Both the position numbers and the translations under genes were made by a program. The notes below the pieces were generated by a model that did not search any database, had not been told where the DNA came from, and saw nothing but the letters and a program-made list of their open reading frames with translations. Positions 1 through 9,388 of a stretch of 29,771 nt of DNA are shown piece by piece. Position 1 is the first letter of the stretch. Every line of letters begins with the position of its first letter. The stretch is from a virus. The DNA lies in IMG/VR virus record IMGVR_UViG_3300030451_006230, positions 1 through 29,771 of that record, one strand, 5' to 3'.

Positions 1-129
1 ACAGATACGAAAAAAGACATTAGAGGTAGAGGAAGACAAGCTAATTTTAAAATAGAATCAAACGTTGCTAATGGTAATTTTAAAATGGGAACATTTACAA
101 TCGATGCTTTTCCTGATGGAGGTAGATAA
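1..129 (+). CDS. C-terminal end of a virion-region protein (partial)
   Basis: The frame is open from the first base and ends at TAA 127-129, giving 42 residues that end FPDGGR. The start lies outside the window. Nothing here identifies a domain. Position just upstream of the virion genes, and the Gly-Gly near the C-terminus that recurs in neighbouring proteins, suggest a structural or tail protein. The next gene starts inside its stop codon (TAATG). Confidence 0.6.
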   Translation, partial: TDTKKDIRGRGRQANFKIESNVANGNFKMGTFTIDAFPDGGR

Positions 130-296
130 TGGCAAAAATAGCTCAAACAAGATTTCCTGATCCGCCAAATAATTATGATCCGAGATCTTTTGCTGAATTA
201 ATCAGACAATTAGAACAATTAATATTACAGTTAAATTTTTCATATCAGCAAGATAACTCTGATGAACAAACGAGAAGGACGTTTTTTTTGGGATAA
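129..296 (+). CDS. Small conserved-type phage protein, 55 aa, unknown
   Basis: A 55-residue reading frame begins MAKIAQTRFPDPP and ends TFFLG. It starts within the stop codon of the preceding gene (TAATG at 127-131), and its own stop overlaps the next start (TAATG at 294-298), so it sits in a translationally coupled chain. The N-terminus is Pro/Asn-rich; the middle (FAELIRQLEQLILQLNF) is a probable amphipathic helix that could form a coiled coil. A small virion or assembly role is likely from position only. Confidence 0.7.
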   Translation: MAKIAQTRFPDPPNNYDPRSFAELIRQLEQLILQLNFSYQQDNSDEQTRRTFFLG

Positions 297-652
297 TGGC
301 TGACGTATTTAAAAGATTCATATCAAATTTAACGTCCACAGGATTAACCACTGTATTTACGGTGCCCACGGCTGACGTTGCAGCTTCTCCTCCTGTGCCA
401 GTGTCAACGTTTGTGGTAAAAAGTTTATCTGTTCACAATTATCATGCCTCAGACACAGTTACTGTGACTTTGACACATAATAACGGTTCTGCTGACTTTG
501 AAGTAGACGAGGTTGATGTAAGCGCTACAGATACAACAACAAGACAGGATGTAAAGGTTTTTGAAGCAGGAGACTCCTTAAAAGTAACAGCTAACGCCGC
601 AAATAAGGCCATGGTAACAGTTTCCTTGCTTGAAATTAAACAACAACAATAG
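296..652 (+). CDS. Small virion-region protein, 118 aa, probable beta-rich fold
   Basis: The start at 296 overlaps the previous stop (TAATG). The sequence is rich in Val, Thr and Ser, with alternating hydrophobic segments (TVTVTLTHNN, KAMVTVSLLEI), as expected for a beta-sandwich such as a small head-decoration or fibre-associated protein. There is no Cys, signal peptide or membrane segment. I do not recognise a named family. Its place between small late genes supports a structural role, but this is inference. Confidence 0.65.
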   Translation: MADVFKRFISNLTSTGLTTVFTVPTADVAASPPVPVSTFVVKSLSVHNYHASDTVTVTLTHNNGSADFEVDEVDVSATDTTTRQDVKVFEAGDSLKVTANAANKAMVTVSLLEIKQQQ

Positions 653-669
653 TAAAAATAAAGGTTAAT

Positions 670-921
670 ATGACAAAAATAGTAGATGAACCAAAAGTTA
701 TTGGACACAAGGAAATAAATGGCGAACAAGTACCTATATACAGTTGCAAAACAGAAACTGTTCTTACTCACAAAAAGACTGGCGCAACTTATGAAAGCGA
801 AGAAGCAGCTTCTAACGATATCGCCGATCCTAACACAGATACTAAAGAGGAAGATATTCAAAGAGATGTCACAATTTTTGCACCTAGATTAGGTATGGGT
901 GCAACTAATAAAAAGGAATAA
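670..921 (+). CDS. Small hypothetical phage protein, 83 aa
   Basis: The 83-residue product is acidic and hydrophilic, beginning MTKIVDEPKVIGHKEINGE and carrying an Asp/Glu-rich stretch around residues 44-62. An AAAGG-like ribosome-binding site precedes the start. It lies 17 bases after the previous gene and just before the 369-aa gene. No domain is recognisable. Confidence 0.65.
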   Translation: MTKIVDEPKVIGHKEINGEQVPIYSCKTETVLTHKKTGATYESEEAASNDIADPNTDTKEEDIQRDVTIFAPRLGMGATNKKE

Positions 922-930
922 TGAATAGTA

Positions 931-2040
931 ATGCAACAAAAGGAGTACGCTCAGATTTATGAAATGGGTCTCGGATCGCTGATCGGTGACTTCTTTCAAA
1001 ATGTCAAGGACACTGTCACAGGTGTTGCAAGAGCAGTGGCTCCCATTGCTCCTTTTGTATTACCTTTTTTACCTGGCGGACCAATAACAAAACAATTAAT
1101 AGGAGCTGGCATTGGTTTAGCCGCTGGCCAGAAGCCAGTTGACATTGCAAAAAATATGGCACTTCAAGCTGCTACATCAGGAATTGCCAGTAGTCTTAGT
1201 GGAGGTAGATTTGGTCAGTCTTTTGGAGAGCAATTAGAATCTATAGGATTAGGGCGATCGCCTGCACAAGTTAATACATCAAATTTAAGTCAAGCATTAA
1301 ACTTTGAAAGCATGCCTTCAAATGTTGCAGGTAACATGTCCAACTTACCTTCAAGTACACAAGCAATTAATTATACTGCTTCTCAACCAGTTGACTTTCA
1401 AGTCAATACACCTCCCATTGATTATGTCACTCCTGAAAAAGGATTTTTTGAAAATCTAGGTGATAAGTTTATGGCTACTTTTGACCCTAGTCAAAGAACA
1501 ATTAATCCCGAGTATAAAAAATTTAAATTGTTTAATCCTAATTTAACTGATGCACAATTAGCTGCCATGGGTGTGCCTAAAGAGGCAGGATTTACTTATC
1601 AATACGGTCCCTCTCTATACGCAGGACTACAAGGGCTTTCTTTAGCAGATAGATTTATTAATCCTCCTGAAGAAGATACAGGAACAGGGTATGATGAAGC
1701 AGAGAGAGAAAGATTTACTTTCCCTTATGCTAATCCTCTTAGAGCCGCGGACGGCGGTGAGGTAACCGGTGGTGTTGCTGGTAATGGTCGAAGAATTGAA
1801 CACCCCGATGGAAAAGTAAAAGAACATCCCAAACGTATTGGAGAAATCGTGGGTCCCGGTACAGGAACCTCTGATGATATTCCTGCAATGTTAAGTGATG
1901 GTGAATTCGTAATGACTGCTCAAGCTGTGAGGAACGCGGGCGGCGGATCGCGAAAGCAAGGAGCAAAAAACATGTATAAGATGATGAAAAATTTAGAAAA
2001 AGGTGGTACGTTATCACAACAAAGTATAGGTATGGCATAA
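931..2040 (+). CDS. Probable internal or ejected virion protein, 369 aa
   Basis: The N-terminal half contains a hydrophobic, Gly/Pro-rich segment (about residues 22-75), suggesting membrane association after ejection. The C-terminal third holds AADGGEVTGG (about residue 272) and DDIPAMLSDGEFVMT (about 315-330), a block I recall from other marine phage virion proteins. The start is uncertain. ATG 931 has only a distant AAAGGA. ATG 964 gives a natural-looking MGLGSLIGDFF start, but its AAGGAG lies 18 bases away. No enzyme motif is visible. Its neighbours are other large probable internal virion proteins. Confidence 0.6.
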   Translation: MQQKEYAQIYEMGLGSLIGDFFQNVKDTVTGVARAVAPIAPFVLPFLPGGPITKQLIGAGIGLAAGQKPVDIAKNMALQAATSGIASSLSGGRFGQSFGEQLESIGLGRSPAQVNTSNLSQALNFESMPSNVAGNMSNLPSSTQAINYTASQPVDFQVNTPPIDYVTPEKGFFENLGDKFMATFDPSQRTINPEYKKFKLFNPNLTDAQLAAMGVPKEAGFTYQYGPSLYAGLQGLSLADRFINPPEEDTGTGYDEAERERFTFPYANPLRAADGGEVTGGVAGNGRRIEHPDGKVKEHPKRIGEIVGPGTGTSDDIPAMLSDGEFVMTAQAVRNAGGGSRKQGAKNMYKMMKNLEKGGTLSQQSIGMA

Positions 2041-2041
2041 C

Positions 2042-2962
2042 ATGGAAGAAGAGATTCAAGGTAAATATTTAGGTTATTTAGACAGCATTAAGCAGCTTTT
2101 AGACGACATAAGAGCTGGCGATGTGCAGGGTATTCCTGAGCAAAAATTAGCTGACTTAGATGAACGTTATGCTGCTGCTGAAGAAGCTTTTACACAGGGT
2201 ATTGGAGCTTTTGAACCTTTTGTTCAAACAGGACAAGAAACAATCGGTGGAGGAGTATCCTCTATTGGAACTGGACAAGATGTTCTTGGAGAGGCCGCCG
2301 ATATTTATCGAGGTTTAAGAACTGCTCCTACGATGGAGGATATTCAGCCTTTTATCAATCCTTATCAAGACGCTGTTAGAGATGAAATTAATCGTGCTTA
2401 TGATATTGCTGCTAATGAAGCCGCAGCGGGCTCAGTTGCAGCCGGTACTTTTGGTGGTGGACGCGAAGGTGTATTAAGAGCTGAACTAGAAAAAAATAGA
2501 GCCGGTGCTTTAGCTCAGGCACAAGCTCAAGCCTTTGGTCAGGGACTTCAAAATTATTTAGCTTCTCAATCTGCCTCTGCTGGTGGATTAGGTAACATCG
2601 CAGGGCAGTTTGGACAGTTTGGTTTAGGATTAGGTCAACTGGGTGCAGGTCAAGCAGGCTTAGGATTTGACGTACAAAGAGCGGGTCTTACTGACATTGG
2701 AACACTTTTAGATTTCGCAAACTTACGACAAACGCAAGATCAAAGAGGTCTTGATATTGACTACGCTAATCAAGCTGCTAGATATCAACAACCATTTACA
2801 GAGTTAGGTTTCTTAGGATCAGCATTTGGTTATGCACCATCTATACCTCAAGTGGCTTCTGCGGGAGGAGCAGGTGTTTCTCCTTTACAACAGATCGCAG
2901 GTTATGGAATCGCGGGCCTCGGAGCTCTATCCGGCTTCGGCGGAGGAGGATTATTCGGATGA
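2042..2962 (+). CDS. Gly/Ala/Gln-rich probable virion (ejection) protein, 306 aa
   Basis: The first 60 residues look helical and acidic. A middle section with NPYQDAVRDEINRAYD is followed by an Ala/Gly/Gln-rich region (about 125-215) and a Gly-rich C-terminal tail. This composition is common in phage tail-associated or DNA-transfer proteins such as the P22 ejection proteins, but no sequence identity can be claimed. The gene starts one base after the upstream stop. Its final codons (GGAGGAGGA at 2943-2950) double as the ribosome-binding site of the next gene. Confidence 0.55.
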   Translation: MEEEIQGKYLGYLDSIKQLLDDIRAGDVQGIPEQKLADLDERYAAAEEAFTQGIGAFEPFVQTGQETIGGGVSSIGTGQDVLGEAADIYRGLRTAPTMEDIQPFINPYQDAVRDEINRAYDIAANEAAAGSVAAGTFGGGREGVLRAELEKNRAGALAQAQAQAFGQGLQNYLASQSASAGGLGNIAGQFGQFGLGLGQLGAGQAGLGFDVQRAGLTDIGTLLDFANLRQTQDQRGLDIDYANQAARYQQPFTELGFLGSAFGYAPSIPQVASAGGAGVSPLQQIAGYGIAGLGALSGFGGGGLFG

Positions 2963-5493
2963 TGAATGCAGTAATGAGAAGACCGATGTTTCAACCGCGA
3001 ATCGTGAGACGTCAAACAGGGACACCTTCAACTGGAGAAATGGTTATTGAAATGAAACAAAAACCTCAGCTAGATGATTATGGTAAAGCTGTTATTAATC
3101 CTGAGTTTCAAAATTTTTTATTAAGCACTTATGGAGATAGAGGTCAAAGTCTTTTGGACACTCTTTTAATAGGTAATACTCCAGAGAACTTTAGTTTATT
3201 AACCGGTTTATTAAATGAGTTTACCAATTTTAAAATTGCAAATGAAATGAAAGAAAAAGGTGCTATTGAACCAAAACCTTTTGAGATTCCTGAACAAGAA
3301 TTAAATTTTCTTGAAAGACTTAAGTCAGCAACGATGCCTAATGAACCAACAATTGATCCAAGATTAATGGCTGAGGGAGGTAAAGTTGAGTCTGATGCTG
3401 TGGGCATTGCCTCAGGATTAGATGAAGAAACACCTCCGAGTGATCCTTCAAAAGAAGGTATTGCAAAAGTATCTCCAGAGCAATATGTACAACTCATGAA
3501 CGATGTTCGTGGAGATGAAGTTTCAATGGAAGGAAGAGTTCAAGAGTTAGCAGGTGTGGTTGGAGAGAAAGATGCTAAAGACACTCCACTGTCTGTGTTA
3601 GCTTTAGTACAACCAGTTTTTGAATTACGAGAAAAACAAGGTATTGCTCAAGCTCCAGGAGCAGATCAAATGATGGCTCAAGCTGTGCAACCTCAAATGA
3701 CTATGGGACCTCAGGGGCCTATGAGAGTGAATCAGGGTGGAATTGTTCACTTGGCAAATGGACCTGGAGAACAGGGTGTTTACTCAGGAATGGTGGGTCC
3801 TTTTTCAGAAGAACAAATGGCTAACTTTGGTTTGTATGGTCAAGACACTGTTGGAGACGCTTTTCAAGCTGGATCTATTTTTGGAGCGCAAGCCGTACAA
3901 GATCAAGTCCCTAATTTGTTTTATAATGTCGGAGCTAAAACAACTCCTCAAGCGGAGTATGCTAATATTCAAAGTTTTTTAGGTGGTCCTAAAAAATCTA
4001 AAATGCCTCTGATTACAGCGGCTACGTTAATAAAAGAAGGTTTAGCTTTAGCAGGAGGAAAAGATCCTTTAAACGTGGCAGGAGACACAGCAACAACATT
4101 AATAGGAGCTAAAGTACAAGAGGATGCCACGCAGGAAGCTCTTAATGATAAGATAAAAATGTTAGCGTTTAACGCTGCTAATACCAAAAATGCAGCTTTA
4201 ACTAAAGCAACCACTGACATGCAGATTAACGCTATTAATAAACAGTATGATTTCTTTACCTCTAAAGTTTTGGAGCAAATTAAAGCTGACGCTAAGGGAA
4301 TGAAGAATCCTGAAGTATATGTTAAATTGAATGACAATAATGAAATTGTTGCTACAGAGATTCAAGACTTAGGAAGCACTGAGGGACAGACAAAGATAAC
4401 AGAACTGTTAAACAACAACTATGTTCCAGTAAATCAAGCATTTAAAACACAAAAGAAAAATGAATATACAGTGTCTTATCCTGTCACTAAAGACGGTACT
4501 ACCACAATAAAAACAGAGATTCTTGATTTAGCTACTCCAGAAGGCCTCGCAAAATACAATGAACTTCAAAACGCGTATTTAAACCAAGAGGAATCTGTTA
4601 AAAAATTATTTAAGTTTGAAAAATTATCAGGAATAACATTCAGTCCTAACATCAATGTTCCTATTACAAACATTCAAGATAAGAAAGATGGAGGTATCGT
4701 TTACAGAAGCAAAGGAACAGATGAGGGAGGAGAACAATCCAAACAAGAGGTAATTGGCGTAAGCGATGATTTTTTACAAAACTTAGAAACCGCGACTCCG
4801 GAATATCAAGTAGGAGGACAGTATACTGAAATAGCAAAAGGTAAATTAAAGCAAGCTGAAACAGCTATGGAAAATATTGAAAAAATGTATCAACTAGCTT
4901 ATGACAATCCTCTTTACTTTGGAATTTTTGGTTCTGGAACGAGAGCAGGAAAAGGTCTCTTAGGAGCTGTTGATGACATATTTAATGCTTTTGGTTATGA
5001 TGTTGATCTTCCTTTTGAAAGTTTTTTCTTTAAACCAGTTATTGATGAAATTATGGGATTAGAAACAGCTATTGCCACTTCTATGGCCTCTGTTCGAAGA
5101 GAACAGACTGGTAGATCTAACCCTGTTAGAGAAATAAACCTTGTTAAAAACGATTTAAATATAACAGGAATAGGTAATGCTCAAAGAGCGATGGACTCTT
5201 TAGAACAAGCTTGGAATGAAATGTCTCAAAAAGCAAATGATCAAAGAGCGTTGCTTCCTGGAGTCGAAGAAATCGATTACGAAGTACCTAAAATTTTTAA
5301 CGCACCTAGAAAAAATAAAAATGACGATTTTAATGTAAAGCAGTTTAATTTAATTCAGTCAATGATGCCTCCTGAATTAAAAGATTTAACAGTTAATGAT
5401 CCTGATATTAAAAACGCTATTAACGCCGTGATAGAAGGTGCTGATCCAACCGCGGTAATTGAAAGATTAAAACAACTTAAAGGAATAGAATAG
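2959..5493 (+). CDS. Large probable internal virion protein, 844 aa
   Basis: The start overlaps the upstream stop (ATGA) with a strong SD (2943-2950). Three Gly-Gly segments (AEGGKVES near 138, NQGGIVHLANG near 258, KDGGIVYRSKG near 576) share the GGxV pattern found in neighbouring proteins. Two similar modules lie at about 451-490 and 501-545; each has a beta-like stretch followed by TEIxDL and GxxK. A helical region follows (about 625-730). No lytic or peptidase motif is seen. Size and operon position suit a core protein released with the DNA. Confidence 0.55.
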   Translation: MMNAVMRRPMFQPRIVRRQTGTPSTGEMVIEMKQKPQLDDYGKAVINPEFQNFLLSTYGDRGQSLLDTLLIGNTPENFSLLTGLLNEFTNFKIANEMKEKGAIEPKPFEIPEQELNFLERLKSATMPNEPTIDPRLMAEGGKVESDAVGIASGLDEETPPSDPSKEGIAKVSPEQYVQLMNDVRGDEVSMEGRVQELAGVVGEKDAKDTPLSVLALVQPVFELREKQGIAQAPGADQMMAQAVQPQMTMGPQGPMRVNQGGIVHLANGPGEQGVYSGMVGPFSEEQMANFGLYGQDTVGDAFQAGSIFGAQAVQDQVPNLFYNVGAKTTPQAEYANIQSFLGGPKKSKMPLITAATLIKEGLALAGGKDPLNVAGDTATTLIGAKVQEDATQEALNDKIKMLAFNAANTKNAALTKATTDMQINAINKQYDFFTSKVLEQIKADAKGMKNPEVYVKLNDNNEIVATEIQDLGSTEGQTKITELLNNNYVPVNQAFKTQKKNEYTVSYPVTKDGTTTIKTEILDLATPEGLAKYNELQNAYLNQEESVKKLFKFEKLSGITFSPNINVPITNIQDKKDGGIVYRSKGTDEGGEQSKQEVIGVSDDFLQNLETATPEYQVGGQYTEIAKGKLKQAETAMENIEKMYQLAYDNPLYFGIFGSGTRAGKGLLGAVDDIFNAFGYDVDLPFESFFFKPVIDEIMGLETAIATSMASVRREQTGRSNPVREINLVKNDLNITGIGNAQRAMDSLEQAWNEMSQKANDQRALLPGVEEIDYEVPKIFNAPRKNKNDDFNVKQFNLIQSMMPPELKDLTVNDPDIKNAINAVIEGADPTAVIERLKQLKGIE

Positions 5494-5502
5494 GAGGTTA
5501 AA

Positions 5503-8208
5503 ATGGCTGAAAAAACCATTGCTCCACTAGAACAAGAAAAACTAGTCATAACAGACAATTTTGCTGATTTAATTCCTGGTTCACCATCTTTTCAAGAGAC
5601 TCCGGTAGATGTTCCAGATGATAATTTTGCAGATTTAATTCCTCAAAAAACAGAGTTAGATTTTGATGGTTTTTTTGGAAACGCTTTAAGAATAAAAGAC
5701 GGATATATTTATTTAGGTGATTCTGATATTGAGGAGGATTATGAGATCGTGCCTCCAGATTCTTACGACAAAGTAGATCAATTTTTTACTGATACATTTG
5801 GTGTTGATTTTAAAAGACAAAAGACGGCGCTGCCTGAAGAAGACGCTGTTATAGCAAAAGGATTAGAAATTTTTGGATTAGACAGAGACATCGCCTCTAT
5901 TCCAGGGGTTATTATTGGAGCTGATGTTGTTAAAAAAATAGGAGATAAAGCTTTAAAAGCTTATGGAGGAAGAATCACTCCTATAATGCAGGTTGTAAAC
6001 ACTTCTCTAGGAGCAATACTAGGAGGCACACAAGCAAAAGTAGCTTACGATTTTATACAAGGAAAAATTACCGGTGAAGAACAAACAGTAGAAGAGGTAT
6101 GGGAAAAACTTCCACAGGACTTACAAACGGAAGCTACTTATGAAGCATTAGCGTTAGGTTTTGGAACAATTCCTTATCTTGTAAAAAGAGGATTGGTAAA
6201 GGTAGATAAATTTGCCAAAGATATTTATACAAGAGCAAAAAATTTAAAACTAGACATGACCATTGCTGATTTTGCTGACTCAGGTTTAGGTAGATTTTTC
6301 TTACAAACAGGTGGTGTTTTTCCTCTTGTGCCTGGTCCTTTAAAAGGAACTATAAAAGGGAGAGCTAATAAAATTTTACAACAATTAGATAACTTTTTTT
6401 ACTCTTACGCTCCTACAGGAACGTCTACTAATTCAAGTGAGTTGGGAAAAAAATTAGTAGAGACTTCTGAAAAAATTTATAAAAAATGGAAATATTATAA
6501 TGCCAAGCAATGGAAGGCTTTCGAAGATTTAGCCATGGGTAAAGGGACGGTTGTTAAATTTGATAAAAACATTGTTCCGGTAACAAACAAAAAACTAAAA
6601 GAAGGATCTGGCCAGGTCCCATATCTATTAGATAAAGCAAAAGAAATCATAACAAACGCTGGGGGAATGAATATAAAATCCACCAATCCTAACTATACTG
6701 AAGCATATAAAGCAGCAAAAGTTTTTTATGACGAGTATGCTTATAGAAACTTTATTCCTGTTCAAGAGGTAAGAAAATTTATCACTAAAACTTTAAAAAA
6801 CGCTCAAAACAAAAGTTATTCTAGTGAGGGAGGAGCCTCTGTCGGAGATATTATAGCTTTAAAAAAAGCAGCAGAAGAGTCTATTGAAAATATTAATTTA
6901 TCAAATATTCCAAAAGATATTGCTGACGCAATCAAAAGACAATATGCAATTGCTAAAAAGACTTTTAATTTTGGCTATAACAGCAAAGGAACTTTTTTTG
7001 AAGGTAAGCCTTTATATGAAAGACCAATGGCCGACAAAGTTTCAAAAGCAAAGAAAAATATGTTTGATACCAAGCTCACTGAAGAAGGTACAAAGTATTA
7101 TAGTGAAATAGTTAAGGACGTATTAAGTTTTGGATCAAAAGAATCTGTCGATGATTTATATAAATTGATGGGAAAAGATGATGAACTGTTTGGTCTTTTC
7201 ATAAGAAAATATCTTGATGATGCCTATGAAAACACTGCCAAAGTAAAAGGAGCGAAAAGTGGTGCCGAAGCAGATAAAACTTTTAATTTCTTAAACTTTG
7301 ATCCTAAAAAATTTAGAGAAAACTTGGGTCTTCCTAGTTTTGAGACATACATAAAAGGAGGATCCAAAGGCCCTAAAGAAGAGGGTTTTTTAAGAGCGTT
7401 AGAGCTGTTCTCTAAGTCACCTCAAGGTAAAAAGGTTAATCCTGAAAATTTTATTGATTTAGTGTATTTAATGGAAAAACATGGAAATGTTTATGTTCCT
7501 GATCCTGCTACTTTCTTAAGAAGAGCTTCTATGTTTGGCGGTTTAAGCACCTTGTTAGGTTTGCACATGTTTGGTTATGGAGACGTAGCTAATCAAGGAG
7601 CAAAGTTTGGCCTGGGGACAGTTTTAACAATGAGAGGAATAACTAAAATTCTTGCTAATCCACAAAATACAAAATTTTTATTTGAAGCAATAGACTCTAG
7701 AATACCTTATTATAGAAGTTACAACTCTGCTTTAAAACTATTAGATATTACTTTAGATCATCTAACTGAAGTAGCCGCCGAAAATGTAGGAGAGAAAAGA
7801 CAAAATGTTTTAGATTACATGAACTTTGTTAGAGAGGTTAAAAAAATTGCTATTGAGCAGATGCCAGACAAAGATGATGAGAGACCTATTGATCAACCTA
7901 TAGAGTTTCAAGAGGGAGTGGATCAGGATGATTTAGATATTCCTGCTAAAACAGGAGCCTCGGTTACTGTTCCCTCTAGTCCGACTATGGTTGCACCGGA
8001 CGCGACTCGCGGCTCGGGGAACTTAGCTAACGTATTAGCTCCAATAGATTTTCCTTTAGCGCCCAATAATCAAGGCGTAGGACCGATAAACCCACAAACA
8101 GTGGCTGGATTGGAAGCTGTTGGGTTACCTCTTTTCCAAGCTGCTGATGGAGGTATCGTCGATGTTTATGAATCAAAAAAGTTTAAAAAACCACAGGTGG
8201 TAGCGTAA
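5503..8208 (+). CDS. Large probable internal virion protein with DNFADLIP repeats, 901 aa
   Basis: A canonical AGGAGG precedes the ATG at 5503. The N-terminus has two exact copies of DNFADLIP (about residues 19-26 and 41-48) separated by a Pro-rich linker. The middle is long, Lys-rich and mostly helical. A hydrophobic Gly-rich stretch (about 675-715) could be a membrane segment. The protein ends with AADGGIVDVYESKKF, sharing the GGIV element of its neighbours. No catalytic motif is recognised. The likely role is an ejected or core protein, by size, repeats and context only. Confidence 0.55.
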   Translation: MAEKTIAPLEQEKLVITDNFADLIPGSPSFQETPVDVPDDNFADLIPQKTELDFDGFFGNALRIKDGYIYLGDSDIEEDYEIVPPDSYDKVDQFFTDTFGVDFKRQKTALPEEDAVIAKGLEIFGLDRDIASIPGVIIGADVVKKIGDKALKAYGGRITPIMQVVNTSLGAILGGTQAKVAYDFIQGKITGEEQTVEEVWEKLPQDLQTEATYEALALGFGTIPYLVKRGLVKVDKFAKDIYTRAKNLKLDMTIADFADSGLGRFFLQTGGVFPLVPGPLKGTIKGRANKILQQLDNFFYSYAPTGTSTNSSELGKKLVETSEKIYKKWKYYNAKQWKAFEDLAMGKGTVVKFDKNIVPVTNKKLKEGSGQVPYLLDKAKEIITNAGGMNIKSTNPNYTEAYKAAKVFYDEYAYRNFIPVQEVRKFITKTLKNAQNKSYSSEGGASVGDIIALKKAAEESIENINLSNIPKDIADAIKRQYAIAKKTFNFGYNSKGTFFEGKPLYERPMADKVSKAKKNMFDTKLTEEGTKYYSEIVKDVLSFGSKESVDDLYKLMGKDDELFGLFIRKYLDDAYENTAKVKGAKSGAEADKTFNFLNFDPKKFRENLGLPSFETYIKGGSKGPKEEGFLRALELFSKSPQGKKVNPENFIDLVYLMEKHGNVYVPDPATFLRRASMFGGLSTLLGLHMFGYGDVANQGAKFGLGTVLTMRGITKILANPQNTKFLFEAIDSRIPYYRSYNSALKLLDITLDHLTEVAAENVGEKRQNVLDYMNFVREVKKIAIEQMPDKDDERPIDQPIEFQEGVDQDDLDIPAKTGASVTVPSSPTMVAPDATRGSGNLANVLAPIDFPLAPNNQGVGPINPQTVAGLEAVGLPLFQAADGGIVDVYESKKFKKPQVVA

Positions 8209-9302
8209 TGGCTAGAGGAAGAAAAGTAAAAAAAGGCGACACAAGAAGTTTTGGTGATTTTAAAAAAGCTCAAAATGAAAAAAGACTAGATCGTATTATA
8301 TCTCAAGGAAAAAAGTCTTACGCTAGTCAAAACAGAGGTCAATCTGGAGGATCGTCTTCTATTTCCTCACAAGCTAAAAAAGCCACGATAGATAATTTAC
8401 AAAGACAAAAGTTTTTTAAAGGTAGGGATGTGCCTGAAGAGAGACTTCGTAAAAGAATCAAACAAGACACACTTGAAAGATTATTTAAGGATAGATTTAC
8501 TAAACCTGTTAACGTTGTAGATCCTGTGACAGGAGAAGTAACTGGAGTCGTATCAGGCTTAACTCAGGCAACTGCTGATGCTCCAAGAAGTTTAACTGAA
8601 GAAAGACAAAGACTAGCTAATATTTATGGACCCACATTAAGTGAAGTAGCTGGCGATATTGGATATGGATTAGGACAATTAGTTGATGCCTATGGCATTC
8701 CTTTTGTTAGTACAGCTCAAAGAATAGGTGGAGGTTTGAAAGATTTATATGACTATTTTTTCACAAAACCAACTGTCACCTCTGGAGGAAGTAGTGATAT
8801 AACAGTGACAGAAGGACCTACTTTTGTCCCACCTACTTTTGATAATCGAAAAATAGAAGTGCAACAATTACCTGCTCTTCTTCCACCCTCACAACAGGGA
8901 GACGCTACTTTTAGAAATGATTATCCTTTTTTATACGATTCAAGATTAGACAATCTACCCTTTAAAGCCGTGCCTAATAACATAAATGATCAGATTAATT
9001 TTCAAAAAGCTTTAGCTAACGCAAGAGTTGAAAACACAGGTTTAGGACTAAACAGTTTAAAAGCGGCTTATGACTTTGCTCGTAATCCAACTTTAAATAC
9101 ACAGTATGGTGACTTTAGTTTAGACAATGTATTTACAGGTAATCCTCAAATGAACTATGGAAACACTGTAATGATAAACGGTGTTCCTGTTGATCTAAGC
9201 GCTTCAATCGGTCAAGGAGGAATATCGGGCGGACTTTCTTTTGCTTTCAATAAAGGCGGATCTGTTAATAAACACAGTGGTTTAGGATATATGTTGAAAT
9301 AA
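8208..9302 (+). CDS. Virion-region protein, 364 aa, basic N-terminus
   Basis: It starts in the stop codon of the 901-aa gene (TAATG). The first 100 residues are very basic and Ser/Gln-rich and probably disordered; the middle contains a helical Gly-containing section (about 140-180). The C-terminal end is FNKGGSVNKHSGLGYMLK, again a Gly-Gly-x-Val element close to the C-terminus. The basic N-terminus could contact DNA in the capsid. I cannot assign a family. Confidence 0.55.
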   Translation: MARGRKVKKGDTRSFGDFKKAQNEKRLDRIISQGKKSYASQNRGQSGGSSSISSQAKKATIDNLQRQKFFKGRDVPEERLRKRIKQDTLERLFKDRFTKPVNVVDPVTGEVTGVVSGLTQATADAPRSLTEERQRLANIYGPTLSEVAGDIGYGLGQLVDAYGIPFVSTAQRIGGGLKDLYDYFFTKPTVTSGGSSDITVTEGPTFVPPTFDNRKIEVQQLPALLPPSQQGDATFRNDYPFLYDSRLDNLPFKAVPNNINDQINFQKALANARVENTGLGLNSLKAAYDFARNPTLNTQYGDFSLDNVFTGNPQMNYGNTVMINGVPVDLSASIGQGGISGGLSFAFNKGGSVNKHSGLGYMLK

Positions 9303-9388
9303 TGATTAGAAAACTAAAGGCATTTATTATAAACTTATTCAGTAAAAAAGACGAAAGGGACGAACATGAAATATTTCCAGGAATCTGA
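9302..9388 (+). CDS. Tiny basic/amphipathic peptide, 28 aa
   Basis: ATG 9302 lies inside the stop codon of the 364-aa gene (TAATG). The frame encodes a 28-residue peptide starting MIRKLKAFIINLFSKKDE. This is a positively charged end, a hydrophobic stretch, then a charged tail, as in small membrane-active phage peptides. It overlaps the start of the endolysin gene by 23 bases. The placement directly before the lysis peptidase makes a lysis role possible, but length and lack of an independent ribosome-binding site keep confidence low. Confidence 0.4.
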   Translation: MIRKLKAFIINLFSKKDERDEHEIFPGI

